The translations under genes and the position numbers were made by a program. Below, in pieces: positions 53,985 through 63,536 of a stretch of 64,000 nucleotides of DNA. The notes below the pieces were generated by a model. The model worked only from the letters and a program-made list of their open reading frames with translations, did not search any database and had not been told where the DNA came from. This stretch comes from Nitrospirota bacterium. Lineage in GTDB: Bacteria; Nitrospirota; Nitrospiria; Nitrospirales; Nitrospiraceae. Numbering within the stretch: the stretch's first letter is position 1; every line of letters starts with the position of its first letter. Location: contig SCVN01000008.1 of the NCBI GenBank assembly GCA_004296885.1, positions 1 through 64,000 of the forward strand. Reading direction: 5' to 3'.

Positions 53985-55856
53985 TTACTTGCGCTCATCC
54001 AGCGCCGGAGACCCGCCCGCCATCGCCGGCAGGGTGCCCTGCGCTCCATGCCCCTTGCCCCCCGCTTCTTTCTCCTTGGCCTTGTCCCCCATGGTGGCCA
54101 CCCAGAAGATGAACGCCACCAGCATACAGAAGAGGAACGTGTTCAGCGACATAAAGGCGGCCGCATATCCCAACGCAGGCGAAAAGGCATACTGCGAGGA
54201 ATCGCGCATCACGCCGTAGATATGCCAGTGGACCCGTGAAGAAGACCGGGCATAACCCATCAGCGTCATCAACAGAATGACCATGACAGCGTTGAGAACC
54301 AGCGCATAGCCAGCCCGCGGCGGCATCTTTCCCCACACCATCTCGGTCGTGGTTTTGGCGCTGCGCAGCAGGAGGGCCGTCAGCGGTGTGATCGTGAGCA
54401 TCACGAACAACACGATCAACACCTGGGCAACCGAGAAGTAGTTGATGCGCACGATGGCCGGAACGAAATAGCCCCAGACTCCGAGCACGATGACCACGAT
54501 CGCGGCCACCCCGAGCACCCCGCCCATCAGGGACCTGGCGACTTTGGCCCAGGTGGCGGTCTCTTCTTTGCCGGCGCGCCAGTACATGATGAAACTCATG
54601 AACGTGACCAGGATCATGAGGTTGGCCACCGTCATCTTGGCGGACATGACGCCGAAGACGCCCAGCAATGGATGGTGCGTCCCGCCCATCTTCCGCGCCT
54701 CTTCCAGGCTTGCAACCAAGGAGTGCGGCGTCATCCAGACCCCGAGACAGAGCAGCAGAATGATCAGCATCGCCATCATCGGCTTCCGGTACTTGACCTC
54801 CGAACCGGGGATCCGATGCGTGATCCCGAGCCAGAAGTAATAGTTGGAGCCGAGAAACAGAACACCGATCAACATCGCCTGGAGGATAAACAGCCAGGAG
54901 AGGAACCCGCCCATCAGGGTGATGCCCATCTGCTGGTTGTACTGGTAGATTTCTCGCATCAACCAGTAGCCGGCGAAAGGCAGGGGCAGGAGGCCGAACA
55001 CCCCGATGAAGTTCCCGACGTAGCCCATCCAATCGTAGTGGTCCCGCTCTTCCTCATTTTTGGCCGAGAGGTATCGGATGCCGGCATAGGCGCCGCAGAT
55101 ATACCCGCCCAGCACCACATTCGCGATTAGGCGATGAATGTTGACCGGCCACCAGGTTGGATTCCAAGTGGCGGCCCAGGCCCGCTGGAGGTCCGTGCCT
55201 TCAGAAATCACCACCGGGCTCGCTTGGAATGTCGCCCAGGAATTGGGCACGATCATGATGAAGAAGGCAAAGACGTTGAGCAAAAATCCCAAAAACAGGT
55301 GCAGTCCCTTCTTGCTGTCCTGCATGGCATCCCAACCGTACCAGTAGAGGTAGAGGGTTGCCGTTTCTACTAAGAATAGCAGGCAGTAGACGATGAAGGA
55401 CGGGAAAAAGACATCCGCCAGGTAGTTCATCAGCTTCGGATAAAAGCCGATTAGCAGGAACAACAAGATTCCGCCGAAGAGCGCCGTGGTCGCATAGGAG
55501 GAGGTCAACAGCTTGGTAAACTCCTTGGCCAGCTTGTCATAGCGCTTCTCGCCGGTCTTCCACCCGACGAGTTCGCACAACCAGGCGAAGATCGGCACAC
55601 CGAGCACGAAACCGGCCAGCAACAGATGGAGCTGGGCGACAACCCAGACCATGTTCCGGCTGCCCAATCCAGGGATGTCACGGTAGGCAGTAGCCGAGGC
55701 GGCGGGCACATCCTGCGCAAAACCCAGCAACGGCATCGCCCCAAGCGCAAGGAACACCAACAACCCGGCGAGCCAGGCTCCTCGTCCTTGCTCGCCTGCA
55801 GTGCTGCCAGTCGGATCGTCGCCCTGGTTCATCATGACATTCTCCTCGTCAGACAC
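53985..55856 (-). CDS. Cytochrome bd-like subunit I, copy 2
   Basis: 623 residues with about 14 membrane helices. The first half matches cytochrome bd subunit I (VAQLHLLLAGFVLGVPIFAW, FLVETATLYLYWYGWD, PVNIHRLIANVVLGGYICGAYAG). The second half continues with more helices and ends HWHIYGVMRDSSQYAF. It is longer than classical CydA. In Nitrospira such bd-like proteins have been proposed as quinol or cytochrome c oxidases; the activity is inferred. Starts with MSDEENV at 55856. Confidence 0.87.
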   Translation of the reverse strand: MSDEENVMMNQGDDPTGSTAGEQGRGAWLAGLLVFLALGAMPLLGFAQDVPAASATAYRDIPGLGSRNMVWVVAQLHLLLAGFVLGVPIFAWLCELVGWKTGEKRYDKLAKEFTKLLTSSYATTALFGGILLFLLIGFYPKLMNYLADVFFPSFIVYCLLFLVETATLYLYWYGWDAMQDSKKGLHLFLGFLLNVFAFFIMIVPNSWATFQASPVVISEGTDLQRAWAATWNPTWWPVNIHRLIANVVLGGYICGAYAGIRYLSAKNEEERDHYDWMGYVGNFIGVFGLLPLPFAGYWLMREIYQYNQQMGITLMGGFLSWLFILQAMLIGVLFLGSNYYFWLGITHRIPGSEVKYRKPMMAMLIILLLCLGVWMTPHSLVASLEEARKMGGTHHPLLGVFGVMSAKMTVANLMILVTFMSFIMYWRAGKEETATWAKVARSLMGGVLGVAAIVVIVLGVWGYFVPAIVRINYFSVAQVLIVLFVMLTITPLTALLLRSAKTTTEMVWGKMPPRAGYALVLNAVMVILLMTLMGYARSSSRVHWHIYGVMRDSSQYAFSPALGYAAAFMSLNTFLFCMLVAFIFWVATMGDKAKEKEAGGKGHGAQGTLPAMAGGSPALDERK

Positions 55857-55861
55857 TGGGG

Positions 55862-56800
55862 TCAGGGCTTCGCCGGCCCAGGCTTGGCCGGCTTGCCTGG
55901 CTCAACCTTGACCTGAGCCGCATCCTTGGCTGGGGCCTTCCCCTTCCCTTTGCTCTTGCTTTGCTCCGCCTCTTCCTTGGCCTTCTGCTCTTCCAAGGCT
56001 TGGACTGCCCCCTCTGCCTGCGCCAACAGCTTCTCGCTCTTTTGCAAGACTTCCATCGGCTTGATAGTTGGCGCTGCCCTGACCTCTTCCTTCTTGTACT
56101 GCTCATGCGGATGCGGTGTCGTCACCGGCATAAACCCCCAGAATAAGAACACCAGCAACACGCCACTCGCGGCAAAGGCGGTCAGCAGGAGGGGCTGATC
56201 GGAGGGCACTCGCATCAAATCCCATTGGCGGATCAGCGCCTGGTACGAAGCATTCGATGGCTGTGCGCCAGTCGCTTGCCGGGCAACGATCTTTCCGAAC
56301 AGGAACAACCAGCCCAGGACCAAAGCAATGAGCATCATCGTAGCAACCGAGCTCCAAAGAGTCAGCTCGATGCTGATCCGCTCGGCCACCGGCCACGCTT
56401 TGATGAGTTCAGTCTCCATGATGTGGCCCGTAACGGCCTTGGACAACGCCTTAGTCTGGCTTTCGATAAAATAAGCCAGGGGGAAGTAGAGAACGTTGAG
56501 CAACATCCCCTTCCACCACAGGGCCATGCCGAGCCCCTCGGGCGGCTGCATACGAAGTCGCTCCAAGAAGACCGTTCTGGCACTCAGGCCGACAGCCCAG
56601 ATGTCGATCGGAACGGAAAGGAGGAGCAGAAAGGCCAGCCCCACGGGTTCCCAAGGATGGAGCCCCGCCGCCAGCAGCAATAGGACCACGACGATTTTAA
56701 TGGGAATCCCGGTCCACAGGGCCGACCAAGCCACGGCCAAGCCAAGTTTGACAGGCGGCATATTGACTGGCTGTTCCGTCATAGCCAAGAAGCCATTCAA
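55862..56800 (-). CDS. Membrane protein of the respiratory operon
   Basis: 312 residues with about seven membrane helices and a cytoplasmic or periplasmic Lys/Pro/Ala-rich tail (KSKGKGKAPAKDAAQ). No redox motif is visible. No family recognised; its position between cytochrome b and bd-like genes suggests an accessory subunit. MTEQPV at 56782 is an alternative start. Confidence 0.7.
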   Translation of the reverse strand: MNGFLAMTEQPVNMPPVKLGLAVAWSALWTGIPIKIVVVLLLLAAGLHPWEPVGLAFLLLLSVPIDIWAVGLSARTVFLERLRMQPPEGLGMALWWKGMLLNVLYFPLAYFIESQTKALSKAVTGHIMETELIKAWPVAERISIELTLWSSVATMMLIALVLGWLFLFGKIVARQATGAQPSNASYQALIRQWDLMRVPSDQPLLLTAFAASGVLLVFLFWGFMPVTTPHPHEQYKKEEVRAAPTIKPMEVLQKSEKLLAQAEGAVQALEEQKAKEEAEQSKSKGKGKAPAKDAAQVKVEPGKPAKPGPAKP

Positions 56801-56811
56801 ACCAAATGGAA

Positions 56812-57906
56812 TTAGTCCAAAAACTCGCGATTGATGATCGCAGACACCGTGAACATCAAAATGCCGGCCATGACAAGAATCCAGCCAACCAGGGCGACCG
56901 GCCGCTTGAAAATGTTCCGTTCCGGACTGCGGTCAATGAAGGGCAGCGCGGCCAACAACGCCATGAATGCGCCGGGAATGGCAATCGCTCCCAAGAATTG
57001 CCCGAATTCACCGGAGAAAATCTTCAGTCGCAGGAGTTGGAACAAAAAGAGAAAATACCATTCCGGCTCCGGATGGTACTCGCCTGGATCCGGCGTGGCT
57101 TCCTCCAACAATACCACCGGCTCAATGAACGCCAGACTGCAGATGGCGAAGAACACGGCCCCCATGGCTACCATATCCTTCCAGATTTGCCGCGGGAAGA
57201 AATAATCCGTCTTGGCTTTCAACTCTTCCACACTGCCCCGGAATGGGCCGGCGGGGCCGGCTTTGCGGAAAAGAAAGATATGGAGTCCGGCCAACCCCAT
57301 AAGGGTCGCCGGCAGGATCATTACGTGGATCACGAAGAACCGGCTGAGTGTCATCTGGCCGGGGGTAGGACCGCCCTTCAGGAATCGGGCCATGAAGTCT
57401 CCCACGATTGGGGTCTTGTCCATGATCTCGACGCCAACGGTCGTGGCCCAGTAGGCCCGCTGATCCCATGGGAGCAGGTAACCGGTGAACCCGAACCCCA
57501 TCACGATCCCGAACAGGGCCAAGCCGACCAGCCAAATCATTTCACGGGGCTTCTTGTATGCTCCCCACAAGAACACCTGGGACATGTGGGCAAAGACCAT
57601 CACGACCATCGCGGAAGAGCCCCAGAAATGGTAACTCAACAAGAACCAGCCATAGTCCACTTCGTGAATAATATATTGGGTGCTGGCGTAGGCATGGTCG
57701 GCGCTGGGCACATAATAGAACATCAGCAGAATGCCCGTCACGGCTTGCATGATGAAGATAAACAACAGGACCGAGCCGAACACGTAGGCCCAGCGGGACC
57801 CGCCCGGGACCGGCTCGTTGAGCATCTTGGCCTGCAGGTGCTTGAGGCCGACACGCTCGTCGACGAAGGCCAGAATTTTTTCGAGTGCTGTTGGTTGCCC
57901 GCTCAT
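56812..57906 (-). CDS. Cytochrome b of a bc/b6f-type complex
   Basis: 364 residues, b6 and subunit IV fused in one chain. Haem ligands His93/His107 and His194/His209 (spacings 14 and 15, the b6-like pattern), quinol site PEWY (EPEWYFLFLF). Oxidises quinol and passes electrons to the Rieske protein. The stop-start junction with the Rieske gene touches at 57906. Confidence 0.94.
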   Translation of the reverse strand: MSGQPTALEKILAFVDERVGLKHLQAKMLNEPVPGGSRWAYVFGSVLLFIFIMQAVTGILLMFYYVPSADHAYASTQYIIHEVDYGWFLLSYHFWGSSAMVVMVFAHMSQVFLWGAYKKPREMIWLVGLALFGIVMGFGFTGYLLPWDQRAYWATTVGVEIMDKTPIVGDFMARFLKGGPTPGQMTLSRFFVIHVMILPATLMGLAGLHIFLFRKAGPAGPFRGSVEELKAKTDYFFPRQIWKDMVAMGAVFFAICSLAFIEPVVLLEEATPDPGEYHPEPEWYFLFLFQLLRLKIFSGEFGQFLGAIAIPGAFMALLAALPFIDRSPERNIFKRPVALVGWILVMAGILMFTVSAIINREFLD

Positions 57907-58844
57907 TAGACGATCCGGACCTGTTCCTTCTTGCCGGCCTTGAACTCCATATCAATCACTTCGATATCCCCGTTGCCGGCCACCCGAATCGGAAGCGTAT
58001 CGAGCGGGCGCGGCGCCGGCCCATCCAACACTTTCCCGCTGGCATCGTAGATGCTGAGGTGACAAGGGCAGAGAAATACCTGGCCCAGCACCTTGTGGGC
58101 ACGCCACTTATATCCACACCCCAGGTGCGGGCATTTCCCCGAATAAGCGAGATAGGGAACCGATTGCTTGTTGGTCCAGATCTCCCTGCCCGTGGCATCA
58201 TGAAAGACCTGATCCTTCCCCTTGTACACTTGCTCCAGCACCGCCGGGGAAGCCCTCAGAACCCAGATGTTCTTATCGATCTCAGCCTCGGGCATGAACG
58301 CTTCCTTGAACTTCTTTTTGAACTTGAACTGGACCCCGACGTCTTCCGTCTTGATCTTGTTGGCGCTGCCGATCTTAATCCACTGATTGTCGAAGGGAGC
58401 ATACATCGGCTTCATCAGATACTTGAGAACCGGAAAGGCGAGGGGAAGCCCGACCAAGGCGCCGATGGCGTGGGTGAAGTTGGTGAAGAAAGTCCGTCGT
58501 TTGACGTTACGTTCAAGCTCCGGGAGCGGGATCAGGACCTCGCCCGGCTCGACATGGAGATGGTCTTCGAGATGCGCGATCTCCACCTCATGGATCGTGA
58601 CATATTCGTCACGCTTCAACAGTGGAAACTGCGTCAAGTCCGTCGAAGCGGCCCGTAGCTGGACAGTGCCATCGGTGACCGCCTGGACTTGAGCCATCGG
58701 TACTTGGCGCCCGGGCTCACCGGCACCGTTGCCGACGACAATGTCGCTGACCTCCTTGGTGATCGGGTCTACGATCACCTTGGTCACTTCCCCGACCTCG
58801 CGATCGGTGCACTGGACTTTGGACTTCAGCTTAGGCTGCTGCAC
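57906..58844 (-). CDS. Rieske iron-sulfur protein with N-terminal PRC-barrel
   Basis: 312 residues. Residues 1-~80 are a PRC-barrel-like domain (VGEVTKVIVDPITKEVSDIVV). A membrane helix at ~122-140 follows (FTHAIGALVGLPLAFPVL). The Rieske 2Fe-2S site is complete: C238PHLGC243 (Cys238, His240) and C259PCH262. A PRC-barrel in front of a Rieske domain is unusual. Confidence 0.93.
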   Translation of the reverse strand: MQQPKLKSKVQCTDREVGEVTKVIVDPITKEVSDIVVGNGAGEPGRQVPMAQVQAVTDGTVQLRAASTDLTQFPLLKRDEYVTIHEVEIAHLEDHLHVEPGEVLIPLPELERNVKRRTFFTNFTHAIGALVGLPLAFPVLKYLMKPMYAPFDNQWIKIGSANKIKTEDVGVQFKFKKKFKEAFMPEAEIDKNIWVLRASPAVLEQVYKGKDQVFHDATGREIWTNKQSVPYLAYSGKCPHLGCGYKWRAHKVLGQVFLCPCHLSIYDASGKVLDGPAPRPLDTLPIRVAGNGDIEVIDMEFKAGKKEQVRIV

Positions 58845-58845
58845 G

Positions 58846-59670
58846 TCACTTCTTCTTGATCGGTTTTGGTGTGTTGACCGCCGGGTTCTTCAGCGTGGAG
58901 AGGAATGCGACCAGCGCATCGACCTCCTTCTCCTCCATCAGTTCCTTGTATTTGTCCGGCATCTTCTTCTTCTCATACTCTTTCTCGAACCCTTCGGCCA
59001 TCCAGCTTTGCGGATCCAGCACCTTCTGGCGAAGCTCTTCCGGTTTGAGCAAGCTCCCGATGTTATCGAGCTCAGGCCCGCGTTTTTTTCCGCCCTCGCC
59101 GAACAGCTTGTGGCAGTTGTAGCATTCCTGCAGATTCCATTGCTCTTTGCCCAGCGCCACGAGATCCCCCGCCGCTGCCGGCGCTCCCGCTGGCTTCGCC
59201 CCGCCGTCCCCGGCCGGAACTTCGGCCGCCGCTCCGCCACCCACAGCCTGGAGTCGCGCCATGATCGTATCCGCTTTTTCGGAGAGCGCCTTGGCACGGG
59301 CCAGAAGCTCCTCGGCCTTCCCTTGCTCCGAGGCAGCTCGCTTGGCCTTGAGTAGCTTCTCGATCTTTCCCTTTTCATCCTCAGGATCGTACTGGGGCAG
59401 ATTCGAGGCCCCCCCGATATAGACGACCGAAAGGACGGCATAAAAAACCACCAGGGCCATGACCGCCTTCACGCCGCCGATCGGCTTCAGCGAGGGCGCG
59501 TCCAGCAGGATAAAGACCGCCGCGCCTAGCATGGCGTAACCGAAGAACATCCCCTGGAAGATGGGCGGGAAGTGCAAGGCGATCGCCACCCCCACCAGAA
59601 TGCCTCCGATGACTATCCCAATAATGCCTTTTTTTACTATGCTCTTGATCAAACTCGGCTGTTCAGCCAT
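58846..59670 (-). CDS. Membrane-anchored monohaem cytochrome c
   Basis: 274 residues. Three N-terminal membrane helices, a coiled-coil and Ala-rich linker (AKRAASEQGKAEELLARAKA), then C183YNCH187 and a C-terminal class I end (EVDALVAFLSTLKN). Next to the Rieske gene, which suggests it accepts electrons from it. Confidence 0.9.
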   Translation of the reverse strand: MAEQPSLIKSIVKKGIIGIVIGGILVGVAIALHFPPIFQGMFFGYAMLGAAVFILLDAPSLKPIGGVKAVMALVVFYAVLSVVYIGGASNLPQYDPEDEKGKIEKLLKAKRAASEQGKAEELLARAKALSEKADTIMARLQAVGGGAAAEVPAGDGGAKPAGAPAAAGDLVALGKEQWNLQECYNCHKLFGEGGKKRGPELDNIGSLLKPEELRQKVLDPQSWMAEGFEKEYEKKKMPDKYKELMEEKEVDALVAFLSTLKNPAVNTPKPIKKK

Positions 59671-59710
59671 GAGCGCCTCGTCCTAATGAGTGCTTCTGCC
59701 AATGAACTCA

Positions 59711-61432
59711 CTACTCCGCCCCGGCGGGAACCGGCTTGGATTCGGCTGCATGTCCCTTCTTCGGATCCGCCACCCGCAAGGTAACCACGATGGCAAAGCT
59801 CACCACAATATAAAACACCAACGTAATCCCAGTAATCCACCAAGCCGCATAGGACAGGGTCGGCGTGAAGGACTCCGCGGTGAAGTCCGGCAGCAGGTTG
59901 TACGTGTGGAAATACTTCCGGAGCAACGACCGCACCGCCCCCATCAAGCCCATCGTCCAGATCGCGCTGAAAGCCAGGAAGATCAACACGAATTGCGAGG
60001 CAAAGTCGATCTTACCCCAGACGATCGTCCCCTGTCTGATGGCCCGGTTGTAGAGGATGTAGTTCATGACCGTCACGAAGACCAGCGTAAACGCTGCGCT
60101 ATTCTTCGCCGGCATCAGCGCCAGGAATCCATAGTCAGAAGGCAGTTCCAGATGCTCGGTTGCCAGCGCCTGGGTGGCTACAAACCCGTGCGGGGTCATC
60201 CATATCGCGTTGCCGATCACCACCATCAGAAAGCCGACCTTGATGAACACCCTGGAGGATACGGTAATCCGGCCGAGCGGCGGAATGACTTTACCCAGCA
60301 CCACCGGCGCAAGCAGCAGCGGCAACAGGACGCCCAGCGACTTGGGGTCAGGCGCCGGGAAGATCGTCCAGGTATAGGTCATCACGAAAGGCAGCGCGAT
60401 CATTACCAGCATGCTCAACACAGACATCCGTACGCGCTCAACCCCTTCGATGCGCTTCATACTGAGCCAGATATAGTAGTTACTCGCCAGGAAGATCAGC
60501 CCGATCATGGCCCCCTGCATCTCGAAGAACATCGAGAGCTGGTCCGCCATCATGTACGGACAGATGGAGGCATCGTAGTCGCAGAGCTCGTAGGCCAGGA
60601 GATACCCCATGAACGGCAGGAACAAGAGCGCGCCCACCCCAATCAGATTACCGACGAAGCCCATCCAATCGTAGTAGGAACGCTCCTCGTCGCTCTTGGC
60701 ACCCATGAACATGTAGGCCGCAATCAGACCGGCGATAAATCCGCCGAAGGTGACGTTGCCGACCAGACGGTGCAGATTCAACGGCATCCAGGAGTAATTA
60801 AAAATCTTATCCCACAGCGAAGCCGTCTGGATAAAATCAGCTAACGAGATGCCCTCCACCGCCTTGGACGGTGTGTTCATGAAGGACGTTGGACCGTCGA
60901 TCACAAACAACGTGATCGTCCCGATCAAGTTCAACAACACACCAAGCGCAATGTGACGCCCCTTCTTCTCACCCTTCCACGAATCCCAGCTGTAGAAATA
61001 GAGGTACAGCACGATCGTCTCCCCGATGAACAACAGGGGGTAGATCACCGCAAAGATCAGGAAGAAGTGATTGATGAGCCACGTAGTGAACTGCGGATAG
61101 GTCGCCAGCAGGACAAATATAAACAGCCCCCCGGTCAGCGCGGTCATGCTGTACAGGATGACGGTGACCTTGGTGACCTCTTTGGCCAACCGGTCATACC
61201 GCGGATCTTGCCGCCGATACCCCAACCATTCCGAGATCACGACAAAGATCGGAGCGCCAAGAATGAATCCGGCAAATAGGATGTGGAGTTGGGCGACGAT
61301 CCAGACCGCCGTTCGATTTCCGGTATAGGGAAACTCTCCAACCGGTGCATTGGGCACCTGGGCATAGGCAGTTGCCCCCCATACCGTCAGCAGGCCAAGT
61401 ACAATGAGCAAGCTCCGTTGCCACATTCTCAT
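59711..61432 (-). CDS. Cytochrome bd-like subunit I, copy 1
   Basis: 573 residues, about 14 membrane helices after a signal-like start. Matches bd-like subunit I (WIVAQLHILFAGFILGAPIFV, LFIGETIVLYLYFYSWDSW, PLNLHRLVGNVTFGGFIAGL). Paralogous to copy 2 and shorter by 50 residues. Second gene of the operon. Confidence 0.87.
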   Translation of the reverse strand: MRMWQRSLLIVLGLLTVWGATAYAQVPNAPVGEFPYTGNRTAVWIVAQLHILFAGFILGAPIFVVISEWLGYRRQDPRYDRLAKEVTKVTVILYSMTALTGGLFIFVLLATYPQFTTWLINHFFLIFAVIYPLLFIGETIVLYLYFYSWDSWKGEKKGRHIALGVLLNLIGTITLFVIDGPTSFMNTPSKAVEGISLADFIQTASLWDKIFNYSWMPLNLHRLVGNVTFGGFIAGLIAAYMFMGAKSDEERSYYDWMGFVGNLIGVGALLFLPFMGYLLAYELCDYDASICPYMMADQLSMFFEMQGAMIGLIFLASNYYIWLSMKRIEGVERVRMSVLSMLVMIALPFVMTYTWTIFPAPDPKSLGVLLPLLLAPVVLGKVIPPLGRITVSSRVFIKVGFLMVVIGNAIWMTPHGFVATQALATEHLELPSDYGFLALMPAKNSAAFTLVFVTVMNYILYNRAIRQGTIVWGKIDFASQFVLIFLAFSAIWTMGLMGAVRSLLRKYFHTYNLLPDFTAESFTPTLSYAAWWITGITLVFYIVVSFAIVVTLRVADPKKGHAAESKPVPAGAE

Positions 61433-61465
61433 GGTGTCTCGCCGCCCCCCTCCAGAATCCGTATC

Positions 61466-62074
61466 CTACTTCCCGCCAGCCGCAGGCGCCGCCGGAGCCG
61501 CACCCTTCACATCACCAGCCGGAGCTGCCGCACCACCAACCGCAGGCGCAGGAGTCGCTGCCGGAGCCGTGGCCCCCGCACTGCCCACAGGCACCCAGGC
61601 CTTCTTGGCGTCATCCCATTCCTGACCCTTCAACCCCCAGGTCCGTTCGAAAGCCACCAACTTCCAGCGATCCTCCTCAGGCAGCTTGCTCTTCCAGGCC
61701 TTCATCTTGGTATTGGGTACGCCTTCGGAAATGCGCCAGAACCAAACCGAGTCGGAATACAACTTCATGCGCTCGGTATTGCGGAAGTCTCGGGCCCCGG
61801 CCTTGACCGGTTTCCCGTCCTTTCCGTGGCAACTGGCACAGTTGACGTCAGGATTCTTTGCGCCGATATACAACTGACGCCCCTCTTCCACGATCTTGTC
61901 ATCAGCCCACCAGCCCGCAGGCATGTGCTTGTCGGCATATTCAGCCGGCGGAGGTGGTGGCGCCACAACGGGCCCCTCCCCTCCTCCTTCACCTCCTCCA
62001 CATCCGACGAGCCCCAAGCTAACTGTCGACAGCCCGATCATCGTTGCCATTTTCAACCATGCCATCCGATTCAT
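61466..62074 (-). CDS. Monohaem cytochrome c lipoprotein
   Basis: 202 residues. Lipobox LVGC near 25, then CASCHGKDG (haem) and a Met region (TKMKAWKSKLP). Ala/Pro-rich C-terminal tail (APAATPAPAVGGAAAPAG). First gene of the respiratory operon; it faces the gap at 62075-62283. Confidence 0.9.
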   Translation of the reverse strand: MNRMAWLKMATMIGLSTVSLGLVGCGGGEGGGEGPVVAPPPPPAEYADKHMPAGWWADDKIVEEGRQLYIGAKNPDVNCASCHGKDGKPVKAGARDFRNTERMKLYSDSVWFWRISEGVPNTKMKAWKSKLPEEDRWKLVAFERTWGLKGQEWDDAKKAWVPVGSAGATAPAATPAPAVGGAAAPAGDVKGAAPAAPAAGGK

Positions 62075-62283
62075 ATTCGTCCACCGCTCCTTTCTATTGC
62101 TCGCGCCTGCACAAGAACGCCCGATGATCTGACATGAAAAGAACTCAACATATAAAGACGCTTTTCCTCAGGCTGCCCGGCCTGAAGAAAAAGCGCCACC
62201 GCCCAGATCGCCTGACCGCATCGCACACCCCGCATGACTGCTGCGAGGCGCGCCAACCTCTTCGCGAACCATTACGATGTGAG

Positions 62284-62856
62284 CTATTTGCGCTGCCCCT
62301 TCCCCCGTTTCTGAGCACGCTGGCGGTTTTTCACAAATCCTATGCCAGCCGCCACTGCCAACGCCGCAAGACCAATCCCCGCTCCATAGTAGACCCAGCG
62401 CGAGGTTTCTTCCTGCTGGACTGCACAGCCTGATCCGATATTGACAGTGACCTGCCGTTCATTCTTGACATCTGCCGGATCAAACTGTGCGGTGACTTTT
62501 TGCTCCTGCTCCAAGGCGGCCACCAAGATGGGGTCGCCGCGATTATCATTGTGGAGGTGAAGAACCGCCTTGTAATATCCGCGCGAGTCGGTGAAGACCG
62601 CCGTTCCGATAGACACTCTCGTGTCCTTCACCATCACTTTGGCCTCAGGAACGGGACGGCCATCACTCCCACAGATATGTCCCTCAACCGTAAACCGGTG
62701 ATCCACCTCATGCATGGCCTCGGCGATCCCAACGAGATACGTGGTGCCACTGAGCCAGCTCGCCGCAACAGCCAGTGCTATCCGCGCAAATGCCCTGAAT
62801 CGAACTGCAACGAGCTCGAGCTTCCGATCATTCGAAGCCTGTTTCGCCGCATCCAT
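62284..62856 (-). CDS. Membrane-anchored carboxypeptidase-regulatory-like protein
   Basis: 190 residues from MDAAKQ at 62856; an upstream start at 62943 lies in a terminator hairpin. One N-terminal helix, a beta-sandwich (VEGHICGSDGRPVPEAKVMVKD, GYYKAVLHL) of carboxypeptidase-regulatory type, and a C-terminal membrane helix (WVYYGAGIGLAALAVAAGIGF) with basic end. Role unknown. Confidence 0.75.
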   Translation of the reverse strand: MDAAKQASNDRKLELVAVRFRAFARIALAVAASWLSGTTYLVGIAEAMHEVDHRFTVEGHICGSDGRPVPEAKVMVKDTRVSIGTAVFTDSRGYYKAVLHLHNDNRGDPILVAALEQEQKVTAQFDPADVKNERQVTVNIGSGCAVQQEETSRWVYYGAGIGLAALAVAAGIGFVKNRQRAQKRGKGQRK

Positions 62857-62899
62857 GTCTAAAAGCCTTGGCGGCGTCTCACGCCTCGAAAATGCACAC

Positions 62900-62931
62900 A
62901 AAAACGCGCGCGCGCCTGATTTTAGGCGCGC
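62900..62931 (-). terminator. Rho-independent terminator (minus strand)
   Basis: GCGCGCCT / AGGCGCGC 8-bp stem with 6-nt loop, followed on the minus strand by GCGCG then five T. Ends the transcript of the 63103-63492 gene. Confidence 0.72.
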
Positions 62932-63102
62932 CATTTCTAGCACAGGCCCTAGGCTTTGTCAACAATGTGAATCCACCGTCTGGTAGCGGTCCGAAAGATA
63001 TTTGGACGGGTGGAGAAAAGAAGTGGGGCCGGTGTTGAACGCGGGTGGGTTACGCTGAATCCGCTGTCCGTGAAGGAACTGCTTTCACATATCGGAAACC
63101 TG

Positions 63103-63492
63103 CTAAAGATGTCCACGAGCCTTGGCTTCGGCTGCGGCCTGCTCAGCCTCCGTGCGCCGTTGCGACTCTTTTTTCTCAACCCAGGATTCCCAGGACTTCC
63201 CCGAGGCCGTGTCCTTGCCGCTGAAGGAGATCGAAACAATGTCGGCATATTCGATCATACGTTCATCCGACTGGCCTTTGGGGAACATCTGCAAAAACGG
63301 ACGGGAGCCGGTCGGGGTGCGGTTGAAGAGATAACCCTCGATCGTGGCGCCGGAGGCTAACACCAGCGTTATATCGCCTCGATAATCAAACGCCTGCTCT
63401 ACCGCCTCGGCCAGCTCTTTGGGGTTGGCCGGACGGAAGATCCTTCCCTCGAGACTTTGCGCCTCGGACCCATGCGGCTTGGAGTCAGTCAT
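63103..63492 (-). CDS. Hypothetical protein downstream of hpnH
   Basis: 129 residues from MTDSKP at 63492. Beta-rich middle (ITLVLASGATIEGYLFNRT, ADIVSISFSG), resembling Sm/RNA-binding-like folds, and a charged helical C-terminus (EKKESQRRTEAEQAAAEAKA). No family recognised. It follows hpnH by 44 nt and may share its transcript. Confidence 0.65.
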   Translation of the reverse strand: MTDSKPHGSEAQSLEGRIFRPANPKELAEAVEQAFDYRGDITLVLASGATIEGYLFNRTPTGSRPFLQMFPKGQSDERMIEYADIVSISFSGKDTASGKSWESWVEKKESQRRTEAEQAAAEAKARGHL

Positions 63493-63536
63493 ACTCGACG
63501 AAGATCGCGCAGGAATATTCGAGCGGGTTCCTTGAA

